NCBI RefSeq assembly: GCF_001517545.1
Contig: NZ_FBYA01000004.1
Location: forward strand, 234,419-298,418
Reading direction: 5' to 3'
Length of the DNA stretch: 64,000 nucleotides
Source: Limnohabitans sp. Rim47
GTDB lineage: Bacteria; Pseudomonadota; Gammaproteobacteria; Burkholderiales; Burkholderiaceae_C
A program made the position numbers and the translations under genes. This document shows positions 49,280 to 58,183 of the stretch, in pieces; within the stretch, counting starts at the first letter, position 1, and every line of letters starts with the position of its first letter. The notes beneath the pieces are model-generated. The model was not told where the DNA came from, searched no databases, and was given only the letters and a program-made list of their open reading frames with translations.

Positions 49280-49729
49280 TCAGCTTTGAACTTCGTCCAC
49301 CAGCGTCTTAAAGGCGTCAATGTCTTCAAAGTTGCGATACACGCTGGCAAAGCGCACATAGGCCACTTTGTCGAGTTTTTTCAGCTCGCGCATGACCAAT
49401 TCGCCAATGTGGTGCGATGCCACTTCACGGTTGCCCAGGTTGAGCAGCTTTTCTTCGATGCGCTCGATGGCACCGTCGACCTGTTCTGTGCTGACAGGCC
49501 GCTTGCGCAGGGCCAGGTTGAGGCTGGCGCACAGTTTCTCGCGTTGGTACTCGATGCGTCGGCCGTCTTTTTTGACGATGGCCGGAAAGTTAACTTCCGG
49601 CTTTTCGTAAGTGGTGAAGCGCTTTTCACACGCCCCACATTGACGGCGACGGCGGATGAAATCCCCGTCTTCGGCCAGCCGTGTCTCGACCACTTGGGTT
49701 TCGAGGTGACCGCAAAAAGGGCATTTCAT
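49280..49729 (-). CDS. nrdR: Transcriptional repressor NrdR
   Basis: NrdR represses ribonucleotide reductase genes in response to dATP/ATP. The 149-residue protein has the N-terminal zinc ribbon (CPFCG and CGAC) and an ATP-cone (VVKKDGRR-like IVKKDGRRIEYQREKL). It follows glyA by 12 bases, a common arrangement. Confidence 0.97.
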   Translation of the reverse strand: MKCPFCGHLETQVVETRLAEDGDFIRRRRQCGACEKRFTTYEKPEVNFPAIVKKDGRRIEYQREKLCASLNLALRKRPVSTEQVDGAIERIEEKLLNLGNREVASHHIGELVMRELKKLDKVAYVRFASVYRNFEDIDAFKTLVDEVQS

Positions 49730-49741
49730 CGTGCCTACCGA

Positions 49742-50986
49742 TCAGCCGTAGACCGGGAAGCGGCTGGTTAGGGCGTGCACCTTGGCGCGCACGGCGGCCA
49801 AATTGTCCTCGTCCAGCGGCTTGTCCAGCACGTCGGCGATCAGGTGAGCCGTGGCGCGGGCTTCTTCGTCCTTGAAACCGCGGGTCGTCATGGCCGGTGT
49901 GCCGATGCGCACGCCGCTGGTCACGAATGGCTTTTCTGGGTCATTCGGGATGGCGTTTTTGTTGATCGTCATGTGCGCGTTGCCCAAAGCGGCTTCGGCC
50001 ACTTTGCCTGTGATGCCTTTGGCACGCAAGTCCACCAGCATGACGTGGCTTTGCGTGCCGCCGCTCACGATGCGCAGACCGCGCTGGGTCAAGGTTTCGG
50101 CAATGATTTGCGCGTTTTTGATCACTTGGGCTTGGTAGGCTTTGAACTCAGGCGCCAGCGCTTCCTTGAAAGCCACAGCCTTGGCCGCGATCACATGCAT
50201 CAGCGGGCCGCCTTGCAGGCCTGGGAAGATGGCGCTGTTGATGGCTTTTTCGTGCTCGGCCTTCATCAAGATGATGCCGCCACGGGGGCCGCGCAGGCTC
50301 TTGTGGGTGGTGGAGGTCACCACATCGGCGTGGGGCACGGGGTTGGGGTATTGGCCCGCCGCAATGAGACCGGCGTAGTGGGCCATGTCGACCATGAAGA
50401 TCGCGCCAACTTCTTTGGCCACTTTGGCAAAGCGTGCCCAGTCGATGTGCAGGCTGTAGGCCGAAGCGCCAGCGATGATCAGCTTGGGTTTGGTTTCGCG
50501 GGCTTTGGCTTCCATCGCCTCGTAGTCGATGGCCTCGTTCTTGTCCAGGCCATAAGACACGACGTTGAACCACTTGCCTGAAATGTTCAGTGGCATGCCG
50601 TGCGTCAGGTGACCGCCTTCGGCCAAGCTCATGCCCATGATGGTGTCGCCGGGTTTCAAGAAGGCCAAAAACACCGCTTCGTTGGCCGATGCGCCGCAAT
50701 GGGGCTGCACGTTAGCGGCTTCAGCGCCAAAAATTTGCTTGACGCGGTCAATGGCCAGTTGCTCGGCCACGTCCACATGCTCGCAACCACCGTAGTAGCG
50801 CTTGCCTGGATAGCCCTCGGCGTATTTGTTGGTCAACTGACTGCCTTGCGCGGCCATAACGGCAGGCGAGGCATAGTTTTCGCTGGCAATCAGCTCGATG
50901 TGGTGTTCTTGACGAGCGTTCTCGGCCTGGATGGCGGCAAAGATTTCGGGATCGGTTTGTTCAATCAGGATATTACGGTTGTACAT
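49742..50986 (-). CDS. glyA: Serine hydroxymethyltransferase
   Basis: GlyA interconverts serine and glycine with tetrahydrofolate. The 414-residue PLP enzyme has IELIASENYASPAVMAAQGS, YPGKRYYGGCEHVD and the PLP-lysine motif VTSTTHKSLRGPRGG. A probable ZTP riboswitch precedes it, tying expression to purine/one-carbon status. nrdR follows. Confidence 0.97.
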   Translation of the reverse strand: MYNRNILIEQTDPEIFAAIQAENARQEHHIELIASENYASPAVMAAQGSQLTNKYAEGYPGKRYYGGCEHVDVAEQLAIDRVKQIFGAEAANVQPHCGASANEAVFLAFLKPGDTIMGMSLAEGGHLTHGMPLNISGKWFNVVSYGLDKNEAIDYEAMEAKARETKPKLIIAGASAYSLHIDWARFAKVAKEVGAIFMVDMAHYAGLIAAGQYPNPVPHADVVTSTTHKSLRGPRGGIILMKAEHEKAINSAIFPGLQGGPLMHVIAAKAVAFKEALAPEFKAYQAQVIKNAQIIAETLTQRGLRIVSGGTQSHVMLVDLRAKGITGKVAEAALGNAHMTINKNAIPNDPEKPFVTSGVRIGTPAMTTRGFKDEEARATAHLIADVLDKPLDEDNLAAVRAKVHALTSRFPVYG

Positions 50987-51039
50987 GGCAGTCCTTCAAA
51001 TGATGGAACCTTGGCAGGCGACTTGTGAAAAGTCCCCGA

Positions 51040-51140
51040 CAAGGGCTGCCCAGGCGAACGGCTGAAAACCCGTGTCTGGGTTTGTTGACCAGTTCCGGGC
51101 TGTGCGCTTCCCAGTGGTTCTGGGGTGGCCCAACGGCCGC
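51040..51140 (-). promoter_or_regulatory. Probable ZTP (pfl) riboswitch upstream of glyA
   Basis: On the minus strand the leader has the two conserved parts of the pfl motif in order: CACTGGGAAGCG (51105-51116) and, about 45 bases later, CGTTCGCCTGGGCA (51047-51060), preceded by paired GC-rich segments. ZTP riboswitches are known upstream of glyA, folD and purH genes. Exact ends and the switching structure (a GACTT/AAGTC hairpin lies just downstream) were judged by eye only. Confidence 0.7.
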
Positions 51141-51262
51141 CGCGCTCCACGTCAGAGTGATCCCGCCTTGTGTTTAGAAGAGGGGGCTCCTATCGCCAGT
51201 CGCGCACCGCATTAGTGTAGCCGAGGCCCGCTGGCTTTCCATGGCCCCCAAGCGGGCCAGAC

Positions 51263-52030
51263 TCAAAGTTGAGCACGCAGGCCCTTGGCAGAGAGCGCTG
51301 CAGTGCTTTGTTTCTCGGTCACTTTGTCGAGCAATTGTTGCTCGGCCAAAACCCGTTCCACATATTGGCTTTCAAAGGCTTGACCGGACGACGAACCGTA
51401 AAGCCACAAAGCTTCTTCCAGCGTTTCGGTTTGCTCAATCAGACCTTGCAAATGCTTCACCCCCACCCGCAGATTGGTCAAGGGGTCAAAGGCCGACAAT
51501 TGCCCGCCAGATTGACCCAGAGCCTCGGCATGGGCTTTGACCTCAATTTGCATCAGGCCCACCGCCCCTTGGCTGCCCGATGCAAACGGGTTGAAGCGGG
51601 ACTCTACGGCCATGATGGCCAAGATCAAATGGGGTGGCAGCTGGCTGCGTTCACTCAAAGTCCATGCTTCCGCGACCATGGCAGCCAGTGGCTCTGCGGA
51701 AACACGGTACTTGCGACTGAGCCAGCGGGTCACGGCCAATTGGTCGGGAGTGAGGTTCTTCAGGTTTTTGGTGGTGGCACGTGTTGCCGCATTGTTGACC
51801 ACGGGGGGGTCGACGGTGTCGGTTTGCCTAATTTCGAGCCAACCCAACAGCAACTCGCTGGCAGACGCCTGCAGGTTAGGGCGAGCCCAAAAAGTCACAC
51901 TGACCAACACCACGGCCAGGCCGAACACAGCCAAGCTGTGGCGCATGATTTCGACAAAACCTTCTCGGACATCGGCGGCCCAGATCTGCAGGCCCAAAAC
52001 CAGGCGGGACATGTTCAATCGCGCGGTCAT
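51263..52030 (-). CDS. Lytic transglycosylase (SLT domain)
   Basis: The 255-residue protein has an N-terminal membrane anchor (about 32-48, LAVFGLAVVLVSVTFWA) and a C-terminal SLT domain with the catalytic Glu in IMAVESRFNPFASG followed by QGAVGLMQI. It cleaves peptidoglycan in the periplasm. The ATG at 52030 has GAGGAAG upstream; the longer frame was rejected. Confidence 0.88.
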   Translation of the reverse strand: MTARLNMSRLVLGLQIWAADVREGFVEIMRHSLAVFGLAVVLVSVTFWARPNLQASASELLLGWLEIRQTDTVDPPVVNNAATRATTKNLKNLTPDQLAVTRWLSRKYRVSAEPLAAMVAEAWTLSERSQLPPHLILAIMAVESRFNPFASGSQGAVGLMQIEVKAHAEALGQSGGQLSAFDPLTNLRVGVKHLQGLIEQTETLEEALWLYGSSSGQAFESQYVERVLAEQQLLDKVTEKQSTAALSAKGLRAQL

Positions 52031-52435
52031 AGAACTTCCTCTCATGGTCAACGTGGTGATGGGCATCACGGGGCGTTTGTGGTTGTGGTTTTGGGAGGGA
52101 CGCGGCCTGCAGCGCATTCGAAGCGGTGCGGGCAAAGCCAAGGTGTTGGCCATGCTGTCGGTGAATTTCTGTTTAGAAAGTGGGCGAATTCTAGGAAGAT
52201 TTAATATCCAGTCAAGAATATCAATCTATAAGATGATTCTATTTGGAAATAAAGAGGTGCTTCTTCACTTGAAATCCGAAGAGATTGCCAGCGATTGCAC
52301 CGAAGGTGGCTGCGTGGACCAAATCCCGGCGAAAATACGAGGTTGTCGACAGCCGCCTTGAAAAAATTGTGCAAGGATGCCCGGCCCCGACACTGATGCC
52401 GTATTTGGCATGGACTGTGTTTTAAAGTTTTTACC
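52031..52435. other. Intergenic region between transglycosylase and DUF349 genes
   Basis: This 405-base divergent gap contains one good minus-strand promoter (listed) and an AT-rich block at about 52190-52260. No further gene, RNA or repeat was recognised; a plus-strand open frame through it is antisense to the transglycosylase gene and has no family features. Confidence 0.5.
52188..52215 (-). promoter_or_regulatory. Sigma-70 promoter for the lytic transglycosylase gene
   Basis: On the minus strand TTGACT is followed after 16 bases by TAGAAT, each one mismatch from consensus. Start near 52181 leaves a leader of about 150 bases. Confidence 0.5.
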
Positions 52436-55228
52436 GTGACTTCATCCTCTAAGCCCCTTGACCTCGCCGCTCTTGACCAGTTGACCGGAGGGGCCTTTCA
52501 AGCCGTCACCTCAGGTGAGCGCAGCGCCCGCTTGCGCGAATGGCTTCTTTCTGAGCCCTCGGCCGAAGTGCTGGCTGAGGTGTACCGCGAGATGTCCACG
52601 CGAGACAAAGGCGCGGCCAAGCTCCTGAAGGAAAAACTCGACGAGCTCAAACGCTTGCACGGTCAAGACGCCCTGGCCAGTGACTGGGCCCAAAAAGCCG
52701 AGCAAATGCTGCAGGCCCCGCGCCTGAACATCGCCGATGCCATGGCTTGGCAGCGCGATGCCGCCAAAGCCGGTGCGCCTTTGTCACGCGAACCGTTGGC
52801 CAGCTTGAAGGCCCGCTTGGCTGAAGTCGTCAAAGGCGTCGAGGATTTGCAGCACCAGGTCATGGTTCAGCGCGAAGCGGCCGTGTTGCTGGCGCAGCGC
52901 ATAGAAGTGCTTTCGACCAAGCCGATTGCAGAAGCGCAGGCCGGTCTGGCTGGTTTGCAAAGCGATGTGGCCCAGTGGCAGTCCCAGGCCCAGCAGCTGA
53001 CCATCAACGCCGTGTGGCCCAGTGTGGACATGAAATTTCCGACCCAACTGGACGCGGCACTCAGCCAATTGCAGGCGGTCTGGGATGGCTTTTCGGCGGC
53101 TTTGACGCTGGCGCAGCAGGCGCAAGCCGACGCGGCGCTAGCCTTGCCTTCAGTGCCCGTGTGGGCCGATGAAATCCGCCGGTTGCGAGGTGAAGTCGTG
53201 GCCGAAGTGCAGTCACCCGCGCCAGTTTCGGGTTCTGGTGCCGCCGATGCGGGCAAAGAGCCCAAAGCCACTAAACCCAAGATGGACGCGGCCCAGCGTC
53301 AGGCCCTGCGCGAGCAAGCCAACAAGGCCGTGACCGATGTGCTTGATGCGCTTGAAAAACAAATCGCAGAAAGCCAGATTCCAGCCGATGCCGCAGCCGC
53401 TTTGCACGCCGTGCTCAAGACCCACGGCAAGAATCTCGACACCACACTGGACGAGCGCGTGCACAACGCACTGACGGCCGCAGGCGACAACGAAGGCTGG
53501 CAACGCTGGCGTGCAGACCAGATTCGTCAAGACCTGGTGGCCCAGGCTGAGTCGCTGCTGGATGCCGAAAAAGCCCCCACGGTGGGTGGCCGCAAGATGC
53601 AAGACAAATTGCGCCAACTGCGTGACAGCTGGAAGCAAACCGACCAAGGCGGCTTGCCCAACCACGCTTTGTGGAAGCGCTTTGACGCCGCTTGCAACGA
53701 TGCTTATAAAACTGTTTTGGCCTGGCTGGAACAGATGAAAAAAGACTCGGCCGAGCACCGCGCCCAGCGAGTGGCCTTGATGGACGAAGTCAAAGCCTGG
53801 ACCGCGGCCAACGTCGAAAGTGACGACTGGCGCGCCCAACTGCGTGCTTTGCACCAGTTTGCAGACCGCTGGCGCAATGCGGGTCACCTGAGCGAAAAGT
53901 CGTTTGGTGAAATGCAGTCGCAGTGGAAAGCCATCTTCAAAGCCGCAGCTGCGCGTCTTGAGGCGGCGCAAAAAGCCAGCGTCGAACGCCGTCAGGCCTT
54001 GATCAACGAAGCCCGTGAAGTGGGCGCTGCGCCTGCCTTGCGCGTGGACGCGGTCAAAGCGCTGCAGCAGCGCTGGCAGGTCGAAGCCCAGTCGGTGCCA
54101 CTGGACCGCAAGACCGAACAAAAATTGTGGGAAGTGTTCCGCGCACCGCTGGACGAAGCGTTCCAGCGCAAGGGCACTGACCGCCAAGCTTCGGCTGCTC
54201 CGTTAACCGCCCGTGACCGCGCCGTGATCGATGCGTCCAAAGCGCTCGACGAGGCCAATGCCGCAGGCGATGCCGCCAAGATTCGCGCGGCCATGGCCGC
54301 ACTCGATGCCGCTTTGCGTGGCCAGGCCGCAGCGGCCGAAACCTCAAAGGCTTCGGGTGCCGTGGCCCAAGCGGTTGTTCCTTCTGAGCCTAGTGCCAGC
54401 CCCGAAACAGCCGACGGCCAAGCCGAGGCTGCTGAGCTGCCAACAGGCGGTGAAGAGGGCGCTGGGTCGGAAACTCAAGAGCAAACCTCAGAGGAAGAAG
54501 CACCTGCGGAAGCGGCCGCCCCAGTGGTGGCCCCCAAACCTGCCAAGCCGGTGGTGGCGGTGCGTGGTGACGACCGCCCTGGTCAAAAGAAGACCGAAGC
54601 CGGTACAGGTCGCGACGGCCGTGATGGTCGCCGAGACGGCCGTCCGGGTGAGCGCGGTGCCCGCCCTGGTGGCGACCGTGGCCCAGCCCGTACGGGTGAG
54701 CGTGGTGGCGATCGCTTTGGTGACCGGGGTCCGCGTGGCGAAGGCCGTGATTTCCGTGAAGACCGGGGTCCACGTCTCGGTGATGCCGCTTTCCGCGCCC
54801 AACGCGAAGCCTTGGAGCGTGCCGAAATGTCGTTGCGCAAACTGGCCGCACAAGCCCATGGCGAAACGCTGACCCGATTGATGAGCGCTTGGCAAGAGCG
54901 CCAAGCCGATGCACTGCCCAGCGCACAAGAATTGGGCCGCGCCATCAACGCGTCTACCCGTCAGGCTTGGGCGCAAGCTGTCAGCACCCAAGCCAAAACG
55001 CCGGATGCGACCGCTTTGCTGCGCTTGGAAATGGCCGCAGAAGTGCCCACACCAGCCGATAAGCTGAATGAGCGCCGCGCTCTGCAGTTGCAGTTGCTGA
55101 CCCAGCGCAACCAACCTGGTCCTCGCGAAACTTGGGGTCAGGACGTGGCGCAAGTTTTGTCCGGTCCGCACGAAGAAGCCACGGCTCGCCGTTTGCAAAA
55201 CGTCTTGAAAAACCTGTTGCGCGGCTGA
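52436..55228 (+). CDS. Large DUF349 protein with Arg/Gly-rich disordered segment
   Basis: The 930-residue cytoplasmic protein is built from repeated helical DUF349 units (for example LRQLRDSWKQTDQGGLPNHALWKRFDAACNDAYK and similar Trp-containing W-K-x-F/I repeats between about 380 and 610). After an Ala/Glu-rich acidic stretch there is a segment at about 708-783 full of RDGR, GERG, GGDRG and FGDRG repeats, then a helical C-terminus. Such RG-rich tails often bind nucleic acid, but the biological role of DUF349 proteins is unclear. The start is a GTG. Confidence 0.85.
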   Translation: MTSSSKPLDLAALDQLTGGAFQAVTSGERSARLREWLLSEPSAEVLAEVYREMSTRDKGAAKLLKEKLDELKRLHGQDALASDWAQKAEQMLQAPRLNIADAMAWQRDAAKAGAPLSREPLASLKARLAEVVKGVEDLQHQVMVQREAAVLLAQRIEVLSTKPIAEAQAGLAGLQSDVAQWQSQAQQLTINAVWPSVDMKFPTQLDAALSQLQAVWDGFSAALTLAQQAQADAALALPSVPVWADEIRRLRGEVVAEVQSPAPVSGSGAADAGKEPKATKPKMDAAQRQALREQANKAVTDVLDALEKQIAESQIPADAAAALHAVLKTHGKNLDTTLDERVHNALTAAGDNEGWQRWRADQIRQDLVAQAESLLDAEKAPTVGGRKMQDKLRQLRDSWKQTDQGGLPNHALWKRFDAACNDAYKTVLAWLEQMKKDSAEHRAQRVALMDEVKAWTAANVESDDWRAQLRALHQFADRWRNAGHLSEKSFGEMQSQWKAIFKAAAARLEAAQKASVERRQALINEAREVGAAPALRVDAVKALQQRWQVEAQSVPLDRKTEQKLWEVFRAPLDEAFQRKGTDRQASAAPLTARDRAVIDASKALDEANAAGDAAKIRAAMAALDAALRGQAAAAETSKASGAVAQAVVPSEPSASPETADGQAEAAELPTGGEEGAGSETQEQTSEEEAPAEAAAPVVAPKPAKPVVAVRGDDRPGQKKTEAGTGRDGRDGRRDGRPGERGARPGGDRGPARTGERGGDRFGDRGPRGEGRDFREDRGPRLGDAAFRAQREALERAEMSLRKLAAQAHGETLTRLMSAWQERQADALPSAQELGRAINASTRQAWAQAVSTQAKTPDATALLRLEMAAEVPTPADKLNERRALQLQLLTQRNQPGPRETWGQDVAQVLSGPHEEATARRLQNVLKNLLRG

Positions 55229-55253
55229 GCCGCACTGGGCTGAATTGTTCTAT

Positions 55254-55296
55254 GCCCCATGAAAAAGCCGCTCCATGAGCGGCTTTTTCATGGGGC
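55254..55296. terminator. Strong bidirectional terminator with 20-bp perfect stem
   Basis: Perfect 20-base arms (GCCCCATGAAAAAGCCGCTC and its complement) flank a CAT loop between the convergent DUF349 and lpxH genes. T-runs lie within the stem on each strand. Confidence 0.92.
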
Positions 55297-55338
55297 CAGA
55301 GGCCCAGGCGCGTGGGGGCGGGTCGTCACAGGGGCGGA

Positions 55339-56169
55339 TCAGGCTTGCGCCCGATTCCAGTCCAGCCGTTCGCTGCGCCAATCGTTGTATGCAAAAGGGT
55401 TGTCGGCCGTGTCTGTGTGGCGTGTCAGCCTGAACACCTGCGCCCGCAAAGGGGCATGGTCCAGCGACCAGTCACTCAAGACATGACGCACGGCGCTGCC
55501 CAGTGCGTGGTCTGCGGGTCGGTGGGTGTGGCCGTGAATCAGCTGGTCTGCCCCAGCCTGCGCAAGCCAGAATAGGCTCATTTCAAGGTCGGCATCGGCA
55601 AAGGTCATGCCTTCGTGTTTTTGTGACTCGCTCAGGGCGCGCAAGTTGCGTGCGAATTCCTGGCGTTCTGCCAAAGGCTTGGCTAAAAACGCCTGTTGCC
55701 ATTGGGGGTTGCGGGCCTGCAGTCTGAAAGCCTGGTAAGGCTTGTCGTCCAGACACAAGGCATCGCCGTGGCTGAGCAAAATGCGTTGCTGGCCCAGCGT
55801 TATCAAGGTGGGGTCGGTCAGGGGCTGCACACCACAAGCCGACAAAAAATCGGGACCGACCAAAAAATCCCGGTTGCCGGGCATGAATCCCACATGTGCG
55901 CGCTGCGCAGTTTGGCGCAGCACTTGGGCGCAGCGCTGCAAAAAAGGGTCTTGGGCTGCGGCGTCGTCACCCACCCAAACTTCAAACAGGTCGCCCAAAA
56001 TCAGCACCGCATCGGCTGTGGTGCGGGCCATGTAGTCATGCCAGGCTTCAAAAGTGGCCTGTTCACTGACCTGCAAGTGCAGGTCCGAGATCAGGTCCAC
56101 GGTGTGCCATGCCGCTGGCGCTGTCAGCCGACCGAGGGTCGGTGGTGTGGTGCGCGGGTCAGCGGACAT
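55339..56169 (-). CDS. lpxH: UDP-2,3-diacylglucosamine diphosphatase LpxH
   Basis: LpxH releases UMP to form lipid X in lipid A synthesis at the inner membrane. The 276-residue calcineurin-like phosphoesterase shows metal sites LISDLHL, LILGDLFEVWVGDD, GNRDFLVG, LLSHGDALCLDD and HGHTHRPA. Slightly longer than the E. coli enzyme (240). Confidence 0.95.
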   Translation of the reverse strand: MSADPRTTPPTLGRLTAPAAWHTVDLISDLHLQVSEQATFEAWHDYMARTTADAVLILGDLFEVWVGDDAAAQDPFLQRCAQVLRQTAQRAHVGFMPGNRDFLVGPDFLSACGVQPLTDPTLITLGQQRILLSHGDALCLDDKPYQAFRLQARNPQWQQAFLAKPLAERQEFARNLRALSESQKHEGMTFADADLEMSLFWLAQAGADQLIHGHTHRPADHALGSAVRHVLSDWSLDHAPLRAQVFRLTRHTDTADNPFAYNDWRSERLDWNRAQA

Positions 56170-56180
56170 GGCTCAGTCGA

Positions 56181-56687
56181 TCAGATGGCGACGGCTTTTT
56201 CGATCACGACGTCTTCTTTGGGCACATCGGCATGGCCGCCTTTGCTGCCGGTTTTCACGCCCTTGATCTGGTCGACCACTTCGGTGCCCTTGACCACTTT
56301 GCCAAACACGGCATAACCCCAGCCTTGTGCCGAGGGTGCGGTGTGGTTCAAGAAGCCGTTGTCGGCCACGTTGATGAAGAACTGGGCTGTGGCCGAATGG
56401 GGGGCCGATGTGCGGGCCATGGCCACGGTGTAGTTGGCGTTTTTCAGGCCGTTGTTGGCTTCGTTCTCGATGGTGGCATCGGTCGGCTTTTGTGCCATGC
56501 CGGGTTCAAAGCCACCGCCCTGAACCATGAAGCCAGGAATCACGCGGTGAAAAATCGTGTTGTTGTAATGGCCTTTGTTCACATAGGCCAGAAAATTTTC
56601 GGTCGATTTGGGGGCTTTTTCGGCATCCAGTTCGAGGGTGATGACGCCGTAGCCGGTGATGTGCAGTTCTACTTGGGGATTGCTCAT
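56181..56687 (-). CDS. ppiB: Cytoplasmic peptidyl-prolyl isomerase (cyclophilin B type)
   Basis: The 168-residue cyclophilin has no signal peptide. Active-site motifs are FHRVIPGFMVQGGGF, ARTSAPHSATAQFFINV and WGYAVFGKVVKG. It follows the periplasmic cyclophilin gene after four bases. Confidence 0.95.
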   Translation of the reverse strand: MSNPQVELHITGYGVITLELDAEKAPKSTENFLAYVNKGHYNNTIFHRVIPGFMVQGGGFEPGMAQKPTDATIENEANNGLKNANYTVAMARTSAPHSATAQFFINVADNGFLNHTAPSAQGWGYAVFGKVVKGTEVVDQIKGVKTGSKGGHADVPKEDVVIEKAVAI

Positions 56688-56691
56688 GGTG

Positions 56692-57381
56692 TTACTTCAA
56701 CAAAGTGATGGATTGAATGAGGACCGGTGTCTTGGGGACATCGGAAGGAAAAGGACCGCCCGCACCTGTGGGGGTGGTCCTGATTTTTTGGACCACGTCC
56801 ATGCCGGACGTGACTTTGCCAAAAACGGTGTAGCCGAACAACTGGGGGGCATTCAGCAACTGGGCGCGTGCCACTTTTTCGTAAACGCGGCCCTGGTATT
56901 CAAATTTGGCCACCGGATCGCCCTCGGGGATGGGCGTTGGGTCCAAAAACGCGTTGTCCACCACGTTGATGAAAAATTGCGCGGTGGCCGATTGCGGGTC
57001 GTTGGTGCGTGCCATGGCCAAGGTGCCCGTGGTGTTCTTCAGGCCGGCAGCCAGTGATTGGCGGCCTTCGTGTTGCACGGGCGCACGGGTTTTCTTTTCT
57101 TTGTACTGCGCGTCGTAGCCGCCACCTTGCACCATGAAGCCTGCAATCACCCGGTGAAACACGGTGCCGTCATAGTGCTTGTCGTTCACATATTGCAAAA
57201 AGTTGGCCACCGTCTTGGGGGCTTTGTCAGCGTAAAGCTCGGCTTCGATGTCGCCTGCAGAGGTGCTGATGCGCACTTTGCTGATGCCCCCCGTTTGGGC
57301 CTGGCTGCTCAGGGGCAGAGCCAGCGCCAAGGGCAGGGCAATCGATACGGCGAAAGTGGTCAGAAAACGGAAACGGTTCAT
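56692..57381 (-). CDS. ppiA: Periplasmic peptidyl-prolyl isomerase (cyclophilin A type)
   Basis: The 229-residue protein starts with a signal peptide (FAVSIALPLALALPLSSQAQ) and has the cyclophilin motifs FHRVIAGFMVQGGGY and ARTNDPQSATAQFFINVVDN. An insert of about 25 residues (DPTPIPEGDPVAKFEYQGRV) is present. The ATG at 57381 has AAGGA upstream. It forms a tandem pair with ppiB. Confidence 0.92.
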   Translation of the reverse strand: MNRFRFLTTFAVSIALPLALALPLSSQAQTGGISKVRISTSAGDIEAELYADKAPKTVANFLQYVNDKHYDGTVFHRVIAGFMVQGGGYDAQYKEKKTRAPVQHEGRQSLAAGLKNTTGTLAMARTNDPQSATAQFFINVVDNAFLDPTPIPEGDPVAKFEYQGRVYEKVARAQLLNAPQLFGYTVFGKVTSGMDVVQKIRTTPTGAGGPFPSDVPKTPVLIQSITLLK

Positions 57382-57429
57382 GTTGTCCTTCAAGCAGGCG
57401 TGGTTTGACTCAAGCCGGGTTCGGTGGCA

Positions 57430-57942
57430 TCAAGGGGCCGAAGCCTTCAAAAGGTGCTCGGCTGCCAGCCGCTTGTTTGCCGCACGAGGCTGCGCGGCAG
57501 GGGCTTTGCTGGCGTTTTGGTAGGCCTCGATGGCCATGGCAATGTACACATCCCCCAGGTTTTCCTGGGCGGTGGCGTAATCAGGGCGGGCGCGCACGGC
57601 GGCTTGCAGCTCCGTCAACGCCTCGGCGTAACGGTTTTGACGGGCCAACAGGGCGGCCAGATTGTTGTGCGGTTCGGGCAATTCGGGAAAAGACTGGGTC
57701 AACGCCTGCAGCGTCTGCATGGCGGCTGCTGTCTGGCCCAGGCCGTCCTGGATGCGGCTGAGCAAAAGACGCATTTGCGGGTCGGTGGGTTGAGACTTCA
57801 GGTGTTGCTCGGCTTGGGTTTGGGCCTTGGCCCATTGTTCTGACACAACAAGGCGGTTCACATCGCTGTAGACGTCCGCTTTGACCCCTGCACTGAATGC
57901 CAGCAAAAGACAAGACAGGATGAGGGAGAGGAGTGAGTGCAT
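57430..57942 (-). CDS. TPR-repeat protein with signal peptide
   Basis: The 170-residue product has a signal peptide (LLSLILSCLLLAFSAGVKA) and three TPR-like units (about 35-140, including PEPHNNLAALLARQNRYAEALTEL and PDYATAQENLGDVYIAMA). It is probably a periplasmic protein-interaction module. It is first in the group with the two cyclophilins, so a role in envelope protein folding is possible. Confidence 0.8.
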   Translation of the reverse strand: MHSLLSLILSCLLLAFSAGVKADVYSDVNRLVVSEQWAKAQTQAEQHLKSQPTDPQMRLLLSRIQDGLGQTAAAMQTLQALTQSFPELPEPHNNLAALLARQNRYAEALTELQAAVRARPDYATAQENLGDVYIAMAIEAYQNASKAPAAQPRAANKRLAAEHLLKASAP

Positions 57943-58183
57943 GCGCGCCAAAAGGTTTGAATCTGGGCTGCCAAGAACTGGGAGCGGGGCCACTGTCGGG
58001 GATATACTGGACGGCCATTGTAGCGGAGGCCATGCGGCCCCACCGCTGCCTTCGAGACCTGCTGCCCCCTGTGTAAGGCGGCTGCCTTTAAGCTGAATCT
58101 CCTGCTTCCCTTTTGCATTTTTGCCACCGGTGCTGATCTTTGCCTTGTTCGTTTTTTGTGTTCCGAAATATCTTTGATTTGAC

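Noticed and set aside
51537..52361. Plus-strand 274-residue open frame
   Set aside because: Mostly antisense to the lytic transglycosylase gene, with no recognisable domain or ribosome site.
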